Shown here: piece after piece, positions 1 to 9,100 of the stretch
Position numbering within the stretch: the first letter of the stretch is position 1
Layout of the letters: the number at the start of each line of letters is the position of its first letter
Origin: an uncultured Gemmatimonadota bacterium
GTDB lineage: Bacteria; Gemmatimonadota; Gemmatimonadetes; Gemmatimonadales; Gemmatimonadaceae
Direction of reading: 5' to 3'
Assembly (NCBI GenBank): GCA_946479015.1
Contig: CAMLEQ010000001.1
Location: 1 to 52,799, forward strand
DNA: 52,799 nucleotides
Notes under the pieces: model-generated
Seen by the model: the letters and a program-made list of their open reading frames with translations, nothing else
Databases searched by the model: none
What the model was told of the DNA's origin: nothing
Translations under genes and position numbers: made by a program

Positions 1-42
1 CCGCCCCTCCCCCCCGGCACCTCAATCACGGAGCTGCCGCAC

Positions 43-450
43 ATGACACCCACCGTTCAGCGCGTCTCGTTCGTGTTCGGGTGGATCCTCATCGCGCTCG
101 GGATCCTCGGCTTCATCACCTCGCCCGGCGCGATCACGGCGGACAGCGCGCACGCCGCCCGCATCTTCGGGCTCTTCCCCGTGAACATCGCGAGCAACGT
201 CCTGCATCTCACGTGGGGCGTCTGGGGGATCGCCGCCTCACAGTACCACGACAGCTCGCGGCAGTTCGCGCGCATCAGCGGCGTGGTGTACATCGCGCTC
301 GCGATCCTCGGCCTCTTCTCCACGAGCCTGCTCGGCCTCTTCCCCATCGGCTCGAACGACATCTGGCTCGACGCACTGATCGGCATCGTGCTCGGGTATG
401 CGGGAGCGACGGACCACGTCGGCGTGGAGGTGGTAGGACATAGTCGCTAG
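43..450 (+). CDS. DUF4383 family small membrane protein
   Basis: This 135-residue protein has about four hydrophobic segments: residues 5-25, 45-65, 80-100 and 110-128. The phrases GLFPVNIASNVLHL and GVVYIALAILGLF match the layout of DUF4383 proteins as I recall them, with an N-x2-H motif in the second segment. The family is found in the cytoplasmic membrane and its function is unknown. The ATG at 43 gives a start directly before the first hydrophobic segment. The stop codon lies inside the left arm of the large palindrome at 434-636, so the last five or six codons are part of that repeat. Nothing upstream is visible because the window begins 42 bases earlier. Confidence 0.75.
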   Translation: MTPTVQRVSFVFGWILIALGILGFITSPGAITADSAHAARIFGLFPVNIASNVLHLTWGVWGIAASQYHDSSRQFARISGVVYIALAILGLFSTSLLGLFPIGSNDIWLDALIGIVLGYAGATDHVGVEVVGHSR

Positions 451-636
451 ACCACCATGGAACGCGTGTGGCGTGTGGGAGACTGACGGGAAGAGGAGGG
501 AGGTAGAGCGAGAATAGGTTCGGCTGTAGAGAGAGTCCATCTACACACGAGCCTACACGCGCTCTACCTCCCTCCTCTCTCCGTCAGTTCCCCACACGCC
601 ACACGCGTCCCATGGTTGTCTAGCCACTAGGTCCTA
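434..636. repeat. 203-bp near-perfect palindrome
   Basis: Positions 434-530 read on the plus strand match the reverse complement of 540-636 at 83 of 97 positions without gaps, around a 9-base centre (531-539). The outer ends are TAGGAC and GTCCTA. Mismatches cluster near the centre (511-525). No open frame covers it and it fills most of the 232-bp gap between two plus-strand genes. It could be a MITE-like non-autonomous element, a structured RNA, or a very strong transcript-end hairpin for the upstream gene. It has no U-tract, so a classical terminator is not the obvious reading. No second copy was found in the window by eye. Confidence 0.85.
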
Positions 637-682
637 GAGACGCCCCCCTCCCATTTCCCGCGCTCCCGACTATCCATCCCAC

Positions 683-1609
683 ATGCCCACCGTCGCCTTC
701 GCCACCTCCGCCGCCACCGCGGGGCTCGTCCCCGACGATCACCTCCCCCTCCCCGAGCTCTCGCGCCTCGGCATCCAGGTACGCCCCGAAGTCTGGAGCG
801 ATCCCGACGTGCCGTGGGAGACGTTCGACGGCGTCGTCATCCGCACCTGCTGGGACTATCACCAGCGGCGCGCGGAATTTCTCGCGTGGGTGGACCGGTT
901 GGAGCGCGCGGGGGTGCCGCTCTGGAATCCTCCCGACGTGCTGCGCTGGAACTCCAGCAAGATGTACCTGCGTGAGCTCGCGGAGCGCGGCGTGCCGGTG
1001 GTCCCCACGCGCTTCGTGGAGCCCGGCGACGTGGTGTCGCTCGCGAGCATCCTCGCCGAGGAGCGTTGGACCGACGCGGTGGTGAAGCCCGTCATCTCCG
1101 CCGGCGGCCACGAGACGTGGCGCACCACTCCCGCGCGCGCCGCGGACGACGAGCCGCGCTTCCGCGCGCTCGTGGCCGAGCACGGGATGATGGTGCAGCC
1201 CTTCGTGCCCGAGGTGGCGCACCACGGCGAGTGGTCGATCCTCTTCTTCGGCGGCGCCTTCAGCCACGCGGTGCTCAAGCAGCCGGCGGAGGGACGCTTC
1301 CTCGTCCAGGAGCAGCACGGCGGCTCGAGCCGCCCCGCGGATCCGCCCCCGGCGATCGTGGCGCAGGCACACCGCGTGGTGGACCGGGTGGGACGGCCGC
1401 TCCTCTACGTGCGCGTGGATGGCTGCGTGGTGCAGGGGCAGCTCCGTCTCATGGAGCTCGAGGCGCTGGAGCCCAGTCTCTTCCTCGCGCTCGACCCCGG
1501 CGCCCCCGCCCGCTTCGCGCGCGCCGTCGCCGCCGCGCTCCAGGACGCGACGCGCGATGTCGCGACGCGCGCGGACCGGCGCGCGAGCCGCGGCGCGGTT
1601 CCGGGCTGA
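683..1609 (+). CDS. ATP-grasp domain protein (RimK/DcsG-like ligase)
   Basis: This 308-residue cytoplasmic protein resembles ATP-grasp enzymes often annotated as glutathione-synthetase-like or cycloserine-synthesis DcsG-like. Landmarks are the N-terminal FDGVVIRTCWDYH (about 52-64), NPPDVLRWNSSKMYL (90-104), the nucleotide-binding strand AVVKPVISAGG (131-141), MVQPFVPEV (170-178) and the metal-binding region near RLMELEALEPSLF (252-264). The fold joins a carboxylate to an amine or similar nucleophile at the cost of ATP. The substrate cannot be told from sequence. The gene stands alone: upstream is the palindrome and downstream is a convergent GNAT gene 12 bp away. Confidence 0.75.
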   Translation: MPTVAFATSAATAGLVPDDHLPLPELSRLGIQVRPEVWSDPDVPWETFDGVVIRTCWDYHQRRAEFLAWVDRLERAGVPLWNPPDVLRWNSSKMYLRELAERGVPVVPTRFVEPGDVVSLASILAEERWTDAVVKPVISAGGHETWRTTPARAADDEPRFRALVAEHGMMVQPFVPEVAHHGEWSILFFGGAFSHAVLKQPAEGRFLVQEQHGGSSRPADPPPAIVAQAHRVVDRVGRPLLYVRVDGCVVQGQLRLMELEALEPSLFLALDPGAPARFARAVAAALQDATRDVATRADRRASRGAVPG

Positions 1610-1621
1610 TCGTCCGCGCCG

Positions 1622-2104
1622 CTAGTCGAGCGGCAGCACCATCGAGATGAGTGCCTTCTGCGCCGCGTGCCGCCACTGCGCGGAGTCGCGCAACGGCTCC
1701 GGCCACGTGTCCATCGCCACCGGCGCGAAGCCGAACCCCGCCCAGAAGCCGGCCGCGCGCAGCGTGAACAGGTAGACCCCGCGCAGCCCGCGCGCGCGCG
1801 CCCACGCGATACGGTGTCGCGCGAGGCGCGACGCGATCCCCTGCCCGCGCCACGGCTCGAGCACGCACACCGATCGCAGCAGCCCGTACGCGCCGTACAC
1901 CTCCATCCCGGCCACGCCCACCACCTCGCCGTCGCGCGACTCGGCCACCGCGTACTGCGCGCCGAACTGCTCGTCGAGCCCGCCGAGGAAGAGCCCCGCG
2001 CCGGCGATCACCCCGCGCGCGGCGGGGAGATCTCCAGCGCTCGCGGGGCGGATCGTCACCACGCGCGCATCCCCGTCGGCGCGCTCGCTCGTCACTGTGC
2101 TCAT
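1622..2104 (-). CDS. GNAT N-acetyltransferase, ArsN2-like
   Basis: The 160-residue product is a single GNAT domain. The acetyl-CoA loop is EPWRGQGIASRLA, and the segments GMEVYGAYGLLRSV and GVYLFTLRAAGFW match the pattern of ArsN2-type acetyltransferases, some of which modify arsenic compounds. No arsenic gene lies nearby, so the substrate is open. I start at the ATG at 2104, which has GTGAGAACG in front of it. A GTG ten codons earlier (2134) is in frame but has no better ribosome site. The next gene on the same strand (2152-2466) ends 47 bp upstream, so the two may be co-transcribed. Confidence 0.75.
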   Translation of the reverse strand: MSTVTSERADGDARVVTIRPASAGDLPAARGVIAGAGLFLGGLDEQFGAQYAVAESRDGEVVGVAGMEVYGAYGLLRSVCVLEPWRGQGIASRLARHRIAWARARGLRGVYLFTLRAAGFWAGFGFAPVAMDTWPEPLRDSAQWRHAAQKALISMVLPLD

Positions 2105-2151
2105 CGTTCTCACTGGTCGGGCGCCGCGCTCCACCGGCGCGGCGCGACTGC

Positions 2152-2466
2152 TCAGCCGGCGCCGCCCGGCGCCATGACCTCGAAGTGTCGCACCTCGGGC
2201 TCGCGCTCGAGGAGAAAGGCGTCGTCCTCCGGATAGTACACGGCGCGATCGCGATCAGGACCGGCGAAGCGGTCGATCGCCTCGTACGACTCCCAGAGCG
2301 AAATCAACAGGAACTCCGCGCGGTTCCCCTCCACGCGCCGCAGCACCCACACCCCCGCGTTCCCCGGCGTCGCCCGGTAGTCGGCCAGCCCCGTGCGCTC
2401 GAGATAGTCCATGTACTCGTCCGCCTTCGCCGCCGGCGTCTCGCCGCGCCACAGTCGTGCGATCAT
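2152..2466 (-). CDS. Antibiotic biosynthesis monooxygenase (ABM) fold protein
   Basis: This 104-residue protein has the dimeric alpha-beta barrel pattern: MIARLWRGETPAAKADEY at the N-terminus, LISLWESYEAIDRFAG in the middle and a PEVRHFEVM final strand. Proteins of this size include small cofactor-free monooxygenases and stress proteins of unknown substrate. The ATG at 2466 is chosen because GAGGTG sits 6 bases ahead of it and the family begins with MIAR. The frame stays open further upstream, but that stretch is arginine-rich and looks non-coding. It may form a two-gene unit with the GNAT gene downstream. Confidence 0.75.
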   Translation of the reverse strand: MIARLWRGETPAAKADEYMDYLERTGLADYRATPGNAGVWVLRRVEGNRAEFLLISLWESYEAIDRFAGPDRDRAVYYPEDDAFLLEREPEVRHFEVMAPGGAG

Positions 2467-2659
2467 CGTCGTCACCTCGTTCCGGATGCGGGCCGGCCGG
2501 ACACGCCTCGCGCCACGCCCGCGCCGAACGATCCCCGTCGCGACCGCCACGAGCCCTTCCAGCGCCCGCGCCGCGCTCTCCGCGTCGTAGAAGTATGGAT
2601 CCATCGGCCGGCCTCACCCGTAGTCACATGGTTGCATACCACTAATTGCGCTGATACTG

Positions 2660-2721
2660 GTTAGAATTGCGATCATGGTCTAACTTGTCAATAGGCAAAT
2701 ACGAGTTACATTCGACCGACA
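2660..2721 (+). promoter_or_regulatory. Candidate promoter and operator-like inverted repeat for the CGNR gene
   Basis: The 255-bp gap 2467-2721 separates divergent genes and its right third is unusually AT-rich. It holds an inverted repeat GTTAGA (2660-2665) / TCTAAC (2679-2684) with a 13-bp spacer, then TTGTCA (2685-2690) and TACATT (2707-2712), 16 bp apart, as a plausible -35/-10 pair. The -10 ends only 9 bases before the ATG, so the transcript would be leaderless or nearly so. The repeat just upstream of the -35 could be an operator. I saw nothing definite in 2467-2640. Confidence 0.4.
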
Positions 2722-3384
2722 ATGGGCCAGTCTCCACTCGACGCGCCGCTCCCCTTCAAGTTCGTGGGCGGCTCCCTGCCCCTCGACTTCATCAACACGG
2801 TCGACTGGCGCGAGCCGCCGGGCGACCGCTTTCCCGGCGCCGACGCGCTCCTCCGCGAGCGCATCGGCGGCTGGGATGACCTGCTGCGCTGGGGGCGCGA
2901 GAGCGGCGTGCTCGATGACGCCGGCGCCGGCGTGCTCGCCGACTACGCCGGCCGCCACCCGTACCTCGCGCGCGAGGCGTGGGAGCGCGCGCTCGCCCTC
3001 CGCGCCGCGGTGCGCGCCGTGATCACCGCCGCCGCCGCCGACCAGCCTCCGCCCGCGTGGAGCGCCGACATCTTCGAGTCCGCGCTCGCGCACGCGCTCC
3101 AGCACCGCCGCATCGCGCTCACCGGCGCCCCCCCGCGCTGGAGCTGGGACGTGCACGACGCGCCGCTCGACCGCATCCGCTGGGAGATCGCGTGGAGCTC
3201 GGCCGAGCTGCTCACCTCGCCCGAGCTCCCCGCGGTGCGCACCTGCATGGGCGAGGACTGCGGGTGGATGTACGTGGACCGCAGCCGCAACCATCGTCGC
3301 CGCTGGTGCGAGATGGCCATCTGCGGCAACCGCGCGAAGGCCCGCCGCCACTACGCGCGCCGGAAGAACGCCTCCGGACCCTGA
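2722..3384 (+). CDS. ABATE/CGNR zinc-finger putative transcriptional regulator
   Basis: This 220-residue protein begins with the GGSLPLDFINTVDWR signature of ABATE-domain proteins and ends with a CGNR zinc finger: C-x4-CGWMYVDRSRNHRRRWCEM, then CGNR and a basic tail rich in Arg and Lys. The finger is thought to bind DNA and the N-terminal domain to sense a ligand. Length is normal for the family. It converges with the PNPOx-like gene, with a 9-bp gap, and is divergent from the ABM/GNAT pair, which it could regulate. That last point rests on position only. Confidence 0.85.
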   Translation: MGQSPLDAPLPFKFVGGSLPLDFINTVDWREPPGDRFPGADALLRERIGGWDDLLRWGRESGVLDDAGAGVLADYAGRHPYLAREAWERALALRAAVRAVITAAAADQPPPAWSADIFESALAHALQHRRIALTGAPPRWSWDVHDAPLDRIRWEIAWSSAELLTSPELPAVRTCMGEDCGWMYVDRSRNHRRRWCEMAICGNRAKARRHYARRKNASGP

Positions 3385-3393
3385 GCGCGTCGC

Positions 3394-4026
3394 TCACACC
3401 CACTCGCGCGCCGCCGCCAGCTCGCGCACGGGCAGCACGCCGGCGCTCCCCGGCGCATCGTCCTCCCCGTCGCGCGGCCCCTTCGGCCCGCCGCGCCGCG
3501 CCTTCGCGCTCCACGCCTCGATCGCCAGCGTCACCAGCGCCGTCCCTTCCAGGTGCGCATCGGTGGCGGCCTCGTAATCGCGCCCTGGAGCGCGCCCCGG
3601 GTGGTAGCGCGCGATCATCGCGTCCAGCAGTGCGCGCCGCCGCGCGCCGTCCGGCGTCTCCATCGTCGCACGCGCGAAGCACACCACGCTGCGATAGTTC
3701 ACCGAGTGGTAGAGCGCCGTGCGCGAGTACACCAGCCCGCCCACCTGCGTCACCGTCACGCACACCGGCGCGCCGCCGGCGAGGTGCCGCATCAGCCGGC
3801 TGTGGTGCCCGCCGTGCAGGTGGATGCGGTCCGGCGCGTCCGCGTCGTAGTGGTAGGTCATCGGGATCACCACCGCGTCGCCATCGTCCACGAACCCCAC
3901 GTGCGCCACCAGCCCGCTGGCGAGGATCTCCGCCCCCTCGTCAGGCACCGCCCGATCGGCGTGCACGCGGATCCGCGCCCGCTCATCGCCGCTGGCATCG
4001 CGTGCTCGGCCATCGATCGTCGTCAT
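3394..4026 (-). CDS. Pyridoxamine 5'-phosphate oxidase family flavoprotein
   Basis: The 210-residue product has the split-barrel flavin-binding layout of the Pyridox_ox_2/NimA-like group: VAHVGFVDDGDAVVIPMTYHYD, IHLHGGHHSRLM, PVCVTVTQVGGLVYSRTA and the SVNYRSVVCFA strand. Members bind FMN or F420 and reduce or oxidise small molecules; only some act on B6 vitamers. The C-terminal 40 residues are charged and low in complexity. It is divergent from a MocR/PdxR regulator 77 bp away, a pairing repeatedly seen for PNPOx-type genes, which suggests PLP-linked control. Confidence 0.8.
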   Translation of the reverse strand: MTTIDGRARDASGDERARIRVHADRAVPDEGAEILASGLVAHVGFVDDGDAVVIPMTYHYDADAPDRIHLHGGHHSRLMRHLAGGAPVCVTVTQVGGLVYSRTALYHSVNYRSVVCFARATMETPDGARRRALLDAMIARYHPGRAPGRDYEAATDAHLEGTALVTLAIEAWSAKARRGGPKGPRDGEDDAPGSAGVLPVRELAAAREWV

Positions 4027-4103
4027 CGCCTCCCTCCGTCCGTCCGTTCGCCCGCCGCGCTGCCCTGGCGCGGCGCGGCGACAGGTGATACGATGGACGC
4101 ATC
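4027..4103. promoter_or_regulatory. Divergent promoter region between PNPOx-like and MocR genes
   Basis: These 77 bp must hold both promoters. For the MocR gene the sequence TGATACGAT (4086-4094) looks like an extended -10 (TG-n-TACGAT), ending 9 bases before the ATG at 4104, which would again give an almost leaderless transcript. MocR regulators commonly bind direct repeats in such gaps; I could not see a clear pair of repeats here. Confidence 0.3.
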
Positions 4104-5660
4104 ATGGCTCCATCGAAAGCGCCAGAACGACGCAACTCAATGAGGCCAGCAGGGCGCCCGCCGGCACGCGCGGCGAGCGCGCCGGACACGCTGGTCCCGC
4201 TCGACCCGGGCGCGCCGACACCGCTCTACCGCCAGCTCTACGACGGCGTGCGCCGCGCGATCCTCTCCGGCCGCCTCCGCCCCGGCGCGCGCCTCCCCTC
4301 CACGCGCACGCTCGCCGCGGAGCTCGGGATCGCGCGCGTCACCGCCGCGCTCGCGTTCGACCAGCTCCGCGCCGAGGGATACATCGAGGGGCGCTCGCGC
4401 GCCGGAACCTTCGTGGCCTCCACGATCCCCGACGCGCACCTCACGGCGGCGCCCGTGCGCGCGTCCACTCCCCCCGCTCCCCCGCCGCGGCTCTCCACGC
4501 GCGCCGCCGCGATCGCCGCCGCCATCGCATCCTCCGCTCCCGCGGCCACCGGACGCCCCCTTCCCTTCCGGAGCGGCACCCCCGCGCTCGATGCGTTCCC
4601 CGCGCGCCTCTGGGCGCGCCTCGTCGCGCGGCAGTGGCGCCGCCCCACACGCACGCTGCTCGCGTACGGCGAGATCGCCGGCCACGGTCCGTTGCGCGAG
4701 GCGATCGCCGGCTACGCCGCCGCCGCGCGCGGCGTGCGCTGCACGCCGGAGCAGGTGATCGTGACCAGCGGGTCGCAGCAGGCGCTCGATCTCGCCGCGC
4801 GCGTGCTGCTCGATCCGGGGGATCGCGTGTGGATCGAGGACCCCGGCTACCACGGCGCACGCAATGTCTTTCTCGCCGCCGGCGCCGTGCTCGCCCCCAT
4901 GCGCATCGACAGTGAGGGACTCGACGTCGCCGCCGCCGCGCGCGCCGAGCCGAACGCGCGACTCGCCTATGTGAGCCCGTCGCACCAGTATCCGCTCGGC
5001 GTCACCATGAGCGCGCCGCGCCGCCTCGCGCTGCTGGACTGGGCCCGCGCCGCACGCGCGTGGATCGTCGAGGACGACTACGACAGCGAGCTGCGCTACG
5101 CGAGCCGTCCGCTCCCCTCGCTCCAGGGGATGGACGAGGGAGGACGCGTGCTCTACGTGGGCACCTTCAGCAAGACGCTCTTCCCCGCGCTCCGCCTCGG
5201 CTATCTCATCGTCCCCGAGTCGCTCGTGGATGCGATCCGCGCCGCGCTGGCCATCACGTCCCGCCACGCGGCGGCGGTGGACCAGTCGGTGCTCGCCGAC
5301 TTCATCGCCGAGGGACACTTCGCGCGCCACGTGCGCCGCATGCGCGCGCTGTACGCCGAGCGGCAGCACGCGCTGCTCGACGCCGTGTCACGCACCGCGC
5401 TCCACGAGCACCTCGACGTGCGCCCCGCCGACGCGGGGATGCAGCTCCTCGGCTGGCTCCGCGATTCGCGCGCCGACGATGTCGCGTGCGCTGCGGCTGC
5501 CGCCGCCGCGGGCGTCGAGGTGACGCCGCTCTCCCGCCACGCCATGCGGCCGCTGGAGCGCGGCGCGCTCATCCTCGGCTACGCGGCGTTCCCCCAGGCG
5601 GCGCTGCGCCGAGGTGCGGAGCGGCTCGCGGGCGTGATGCGCGCGCTCCGCACCGGATGA
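4104..5660 (+). CDS. MocR/PdxR family PLP-dependent transcriptional regulator
   Basis: The 518-residue protein joins a GntR-type winged helix (about 35-105; LYRQLYDGVRRAILSGRL, LPSTRTLAAELGIARVTA) to a fold-type I aminotransferase domain (about 150-518). Active-site landmarks are TSGSQQALDL, EDPGYHGAR, EDDYDSELRY and the PLP lysine K357 in GTFSKTLFPALRLGY. MocR proteins sense PLP or a related amino compound and control vitamin B6 or amino-acid genes. The divergent PNPOx-like gene is the likely target. The ATG at 4104 is used; a second in-frame ATG at 4140 is possible. A strong hairpin terminator follows one base after the stop. Confidence 0.9.
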   Translation: MAPSKAPERRNSMRPAGRPPARAASAPDTLVPLDPGAPTPLYRQLYDGVRRAILSGRLRPGARLPSTRTLAAELGIARVTAALAFDQLRAEGYIEGRSRAGTFVASTIPDAHLTAAPVRASTPPAPPPRLSTRAAAIAAAIASSAPAATGRPLPFRSGTPALDAFPARLWARLVARQWRRPTRTLLAYGEIAGHGPLREAIAGYAAAARGVRCTPEQVIVTSGSQQALDLAARVLLDPGDRVWIEDPGYHGARNVFLAAGAVLAPMRIDSEGLDVAAAARAEPNARLAYVSPSHQYPLGVTMSAPRRLALLDWARAARAWIVEDDYDSELRYASRPLPSLQGMDEGGRVLYVGTFSKTLFPALRLGYLIVPESLVDAIRAALAITSRHAAAVDQSVLADFIAEGHFARHVRRMRALYAERQHALLDAVSRTALHEHLDVRPADAGMQLLGWLRDSRADDVACAAAAAAAGVEVTPLSRHAMRPLERGALILGYAAFPQAALRRGAERLAGVMRALRTG

Positions 5661-5661
5661 G

Positions 5662-5690
5662 AAGACGCCCCGCATGCTGCGGGGCGTCTT
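5662..5690. terminator. Bidirectional hairpin terminator
   Basis: A perfect 13-bp stem, AAGACGCCCCGCA (5662-5674) and TGCGGGGCGTCTT (5678-5690), closes a 3-base TGC loop directly after the MocR stop codon. It ends in TT on the plus strand and TT on the minus strand, so it can serve both the MocR gene and the convergent small gene at 5714-5926. Confidence 0.85.
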
Positions 5691-5713
5691 CGGAAGTCGG
5701 CGGGTGCGCCGCG

Positions 5714-5926
5714 CTACGACTGCGGGCGCGCCGCCTCGAAGCCATCGCACCCGCTGATCGGCGTCACCACCAGGTGCAGCGCCGCGTGCCGCGGGTGCCC
5801 GCACTCCTCGAGCAGCGTCTCCGGCGCCTCGTGCCCTCGCCGGATCTGCAGCAGCTCGGTGTCCGCCGTGTGTGTCTCTCCGTAGTGCGCGCACAGCCCG
5901 CACTGTCCGTCGTGCACGTGTTGCAT
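5714..5926 (-). CDS. Small conserved-looking Cys/His protein (70 aa)
   Basis: This gene codes for 70 residues beginning MQHVHDGQCGLCAHYGE. A perfect GGAGGGAG ribosome site lies 4-6 bases ahead of the ATG at 5926, which strongly supports it as real. The protein has four cysteines (C9, C12, C42, C60) and many histidines, including CGLCAHYG and ECGHP, and looks like a small metal- or redox-linked protein. I recall similar short proteins in other soil bacteria but no function for them. The terminator at 5662-5690 lies just downstream. Confidence 0.75.
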   Translation of the reverse strand: MQHVHDGQCGLCAHYGETHTADTELLQIRRGHEAPETLLEECGHPRHAALHLVVTPISGCDGFEAARPQS

Positions 5927-6160
5927 GATCTCCCTCCGCGATCGAGGTTCCGGCCTCGGCCGTCCGGCAGCACGGGCCGGACTCTCCCGCCCGGCTCCGC
6001 ACGGATGGCCGCGGCACATCGCGGCTTGCGAACGCCGCAATTCTCGCGCGCGGAGCGCGGGCGGCGCGGGCACGGGCGATCCTCGGGACGCTGATCCCCG
6101 GTTCGCTGTAGATTGCATTTCACGGCCGCCGAGATCGCGCCCCCGCCGATCCACATTCGC

Positions 6161-9100
6161 ATGTCCCTGCCCGACCATTTCGCCAGCGACTTTCCGCCTG
6201 CCATCAAGACCCGCGGCGAGACCTACCGACGCGAGGGACGGGTGCGGATCATGGCCGCCACCGAGCACGGCATCGAGGCGGAGGTCAGTGGCACCCACTC
6301 CTACGCGGTCAGCATCGCATGGGGCGATGCGGGCACGATCGCCTACGAATGCTCCTGCCCCTACGCCCGGGACACGGGTCCGTGCAAGCACATCTGGGCG
6401 ACGCTGGCCGACGCGGAGGCCAGGGGGTTCCCGCTTCCGATTCCCCTGTGGCCCGATGACGAGGAGCTCGGCGAGCTCGAGCCCCCGCTCCCTCCCCCCG
6501 CTCGCGCGGCTCGCCATCCCGCGTGGAGGCTCGTCCTGCAGAACGTCGGGCGGCAGATGGCCGCGGAGTCGGCGCGGCCGGTGGCCTCTCCCGCCAGGGG
6601 GGAGCAGCGCCTCGTTTACGTGGTCGACACGCCCAAGACCACCATGATGCAGAGCGGCCTGTACATCGACGTCATGGTGGAAGCACGACGGCGCGACGGC
6701 GCGTGGGGCGCGCCGAAGACGATGACCATCGGCAACGCGCGCTGGGACGCGATCGCCGATCCCGCCGACCGCGAGATCGCGCAACTGCTCCTCGGCGCGC
6801 GGCAGGAGTATGCCGCGTGGAACGCGGCGCCCCCGCGTGGCGCTGCGAGCTTCGCGCTACCCGTGTCCGCGTTCGAGGTCACGCTCCCCCGTCTCTGCGC
6901 GACGGGGCGCTGCCGGGTGCGTCACACCACCGAGGATCGCGTCGGCGTGCCGCTCGCGTGGGATCCGGGAGAGCCATGGGAGCCCCGGATTCTCTTCGTC
7001 CGCGACGGCGGCGCGCGTTACCGCCTGCACCTCTCCCTGCGCCGCGGTGACGAACGCCTGCCCGGCGGCGAACCGTCGTTGCTGCTTCACGGTGGGCTGC
7101 TGATCCACGGTGGAACGGCGGCACGACTGCGGACGCACGACGCCATTCCGCTCCTCGCCGCCATTGCCGCGCCGTCCGGCATGATCGTCGGCGCGGCGGA
7201 GCTGCCGGAGGTGATCGCGGAGCTTCTCTCCCTTCCGCATCTCCCGCCGGTGCAGTGGCCGGAGGAGCTCGCGATCGAGGAGGCGCACCCCGAGATGCGC
7301 CCGCGCCTGCGGCTCGAGCGTCCCAGACGGTACGCCTGGCGGCCGGATCTCGTGATGGGAGCGCTCTCCTTCGGCTATGGCGATCTGATGGTCGATGCCG
7401 GCCATGCCGGCGCGGCCATGTACGAGCGAGATGCGCGACGCATCGTGCATCGAGACCGCGCCGCCGAGCGCGCGGCGATCCAGCGGCTGCACGGCGCCGG
7501 CTTCCGGGACGACTACGACTACGACACCGGTGCGCTCGGACTCGCCATCGCCCCGGCGAGGATCGACGAGGTGGTGCTCGCGCTCCTCGCCGAGCGGTGG
7601 GACGTGGAGCTCTCCGGACGCCGGTACATCGCGCCCGGCGCATCGCGCATCGACCTGCGCTCGGGCATCGACTGGTTCGAGCTCGAGGCGGGGGTGGAGT
7701 TCGGCGACCAGCGCGCGATGTCGCCGGAGCTGCTCGCGGCGCTCCACCGCGGAGATCGGGTGGTCACCCTCGCCGACGGCTCCGTGGGCATGCTGCCCGC
7801 GCACCTGCTGCGCGACCTCGCGCGCGTCGCGGAGATGGGCACGGTCGCCGAGGGGCGTGTGCGCTTCGCTCGAAGCCAGGTGGGGCTGCTCGATGCCTTG
7901 CTCGCCGCCCTGCCGGAGATCACGACGGACGATCGATTCGCCCGCGCCCGCGAGGAGCTGCACCGCTTCGAGCGCATCGAGCCGCTCGAACCTCCCGCGG
8001 GGTTCACCGGGGAGCTGCGCCCGTACCAGCGCGAGGGGCTCGGCTGGCTCGACTTCCTGCGGCGGTTCGGATTCGGCGGCTGCCTCGCCGACGACATGGG
8101 GCTCGGCAAGACCGTTCAGCTCCTCGCGCTGCTCCAGATGCGGGCGCTGGAGCGCGGCGGTCCATCACTCATCGTGGTGCCGCGCTCGCTCGTGTTCAAC
8201 TGGCAGCGCGAGGCAGCGCGCTTCACCCCCCGGCTGCGCGTGCTCGATCACAGCGGCGCGCAGCGCCGCCGCGAGGTGGAGCAGTTCGACGAGTACGATC
8301 TCGTGCTCACCACGTACGGCACCCTGCGCCGGGATGCGGCGATGTTCAAGGACGTCGAGTTCGACTACGTGGTGCTCGACGAGGCGCAGGCGATCAAGAA
8401 CGCGAGCACCGCTTCCGCCAAGGCGGCGCGGCTGCTCCACGCGCGGCACCGGCTCGCGCTCACCGGGACGCCGGTGGAGAACCACCTCGGCGACCTGTGG
8501 AGCCTGTTCGAGTTCCTGAACCCCGGCATGCTCGGCACGGCGGCGGCGTTCAAGCGGCTGCGCGCCGGAACGGCGATCGGTCAGGGTACGGAGGCGACCG
8601 ACGGATCCCGCGAGCTGCTCGCCCGCGCGGTGCGCCCGTTCATCCTGCGCCGCACCAAGGAGCAGGTCGCGCGCGAGCTGCCCGAGAAGCTCGAGCAGAC
8701 GGTGTACGTGGATCTCGAGCCGGCGGAGCGCAAGCTGTACGACCAGCTACGCGACCATTATCGGGCCACGCTGCTCGCGCGCGTGGGACGCGTCGGGATG
8801 GCGAAGTCGAAGATGCAGGTGCTCGAGGCGCTGCTGCGGCTGCGCCAGGCCGCGTGCCACCCCGGCCTGCTCGACAAGGCACGCGCGAGCGCATCGAGCA
8901 GCAAGCTCGACGCGCTCGTCCCGCAGGTGGTGGAGGTGATCGAGGGCGGCCACAAGGCGCTCGTGTTCTCGCAGTTCACGTCGCTCCTCGCCATCCTGCG
9001 CGAGCGCCTGGATGCGGAGGGGGTGACCTACGAGTACCTCGACGGCCGCACGCGCGACCGGGAGCGGCGCGTCGCCCGCTTTCAGGGAGATCCCGCCTGC

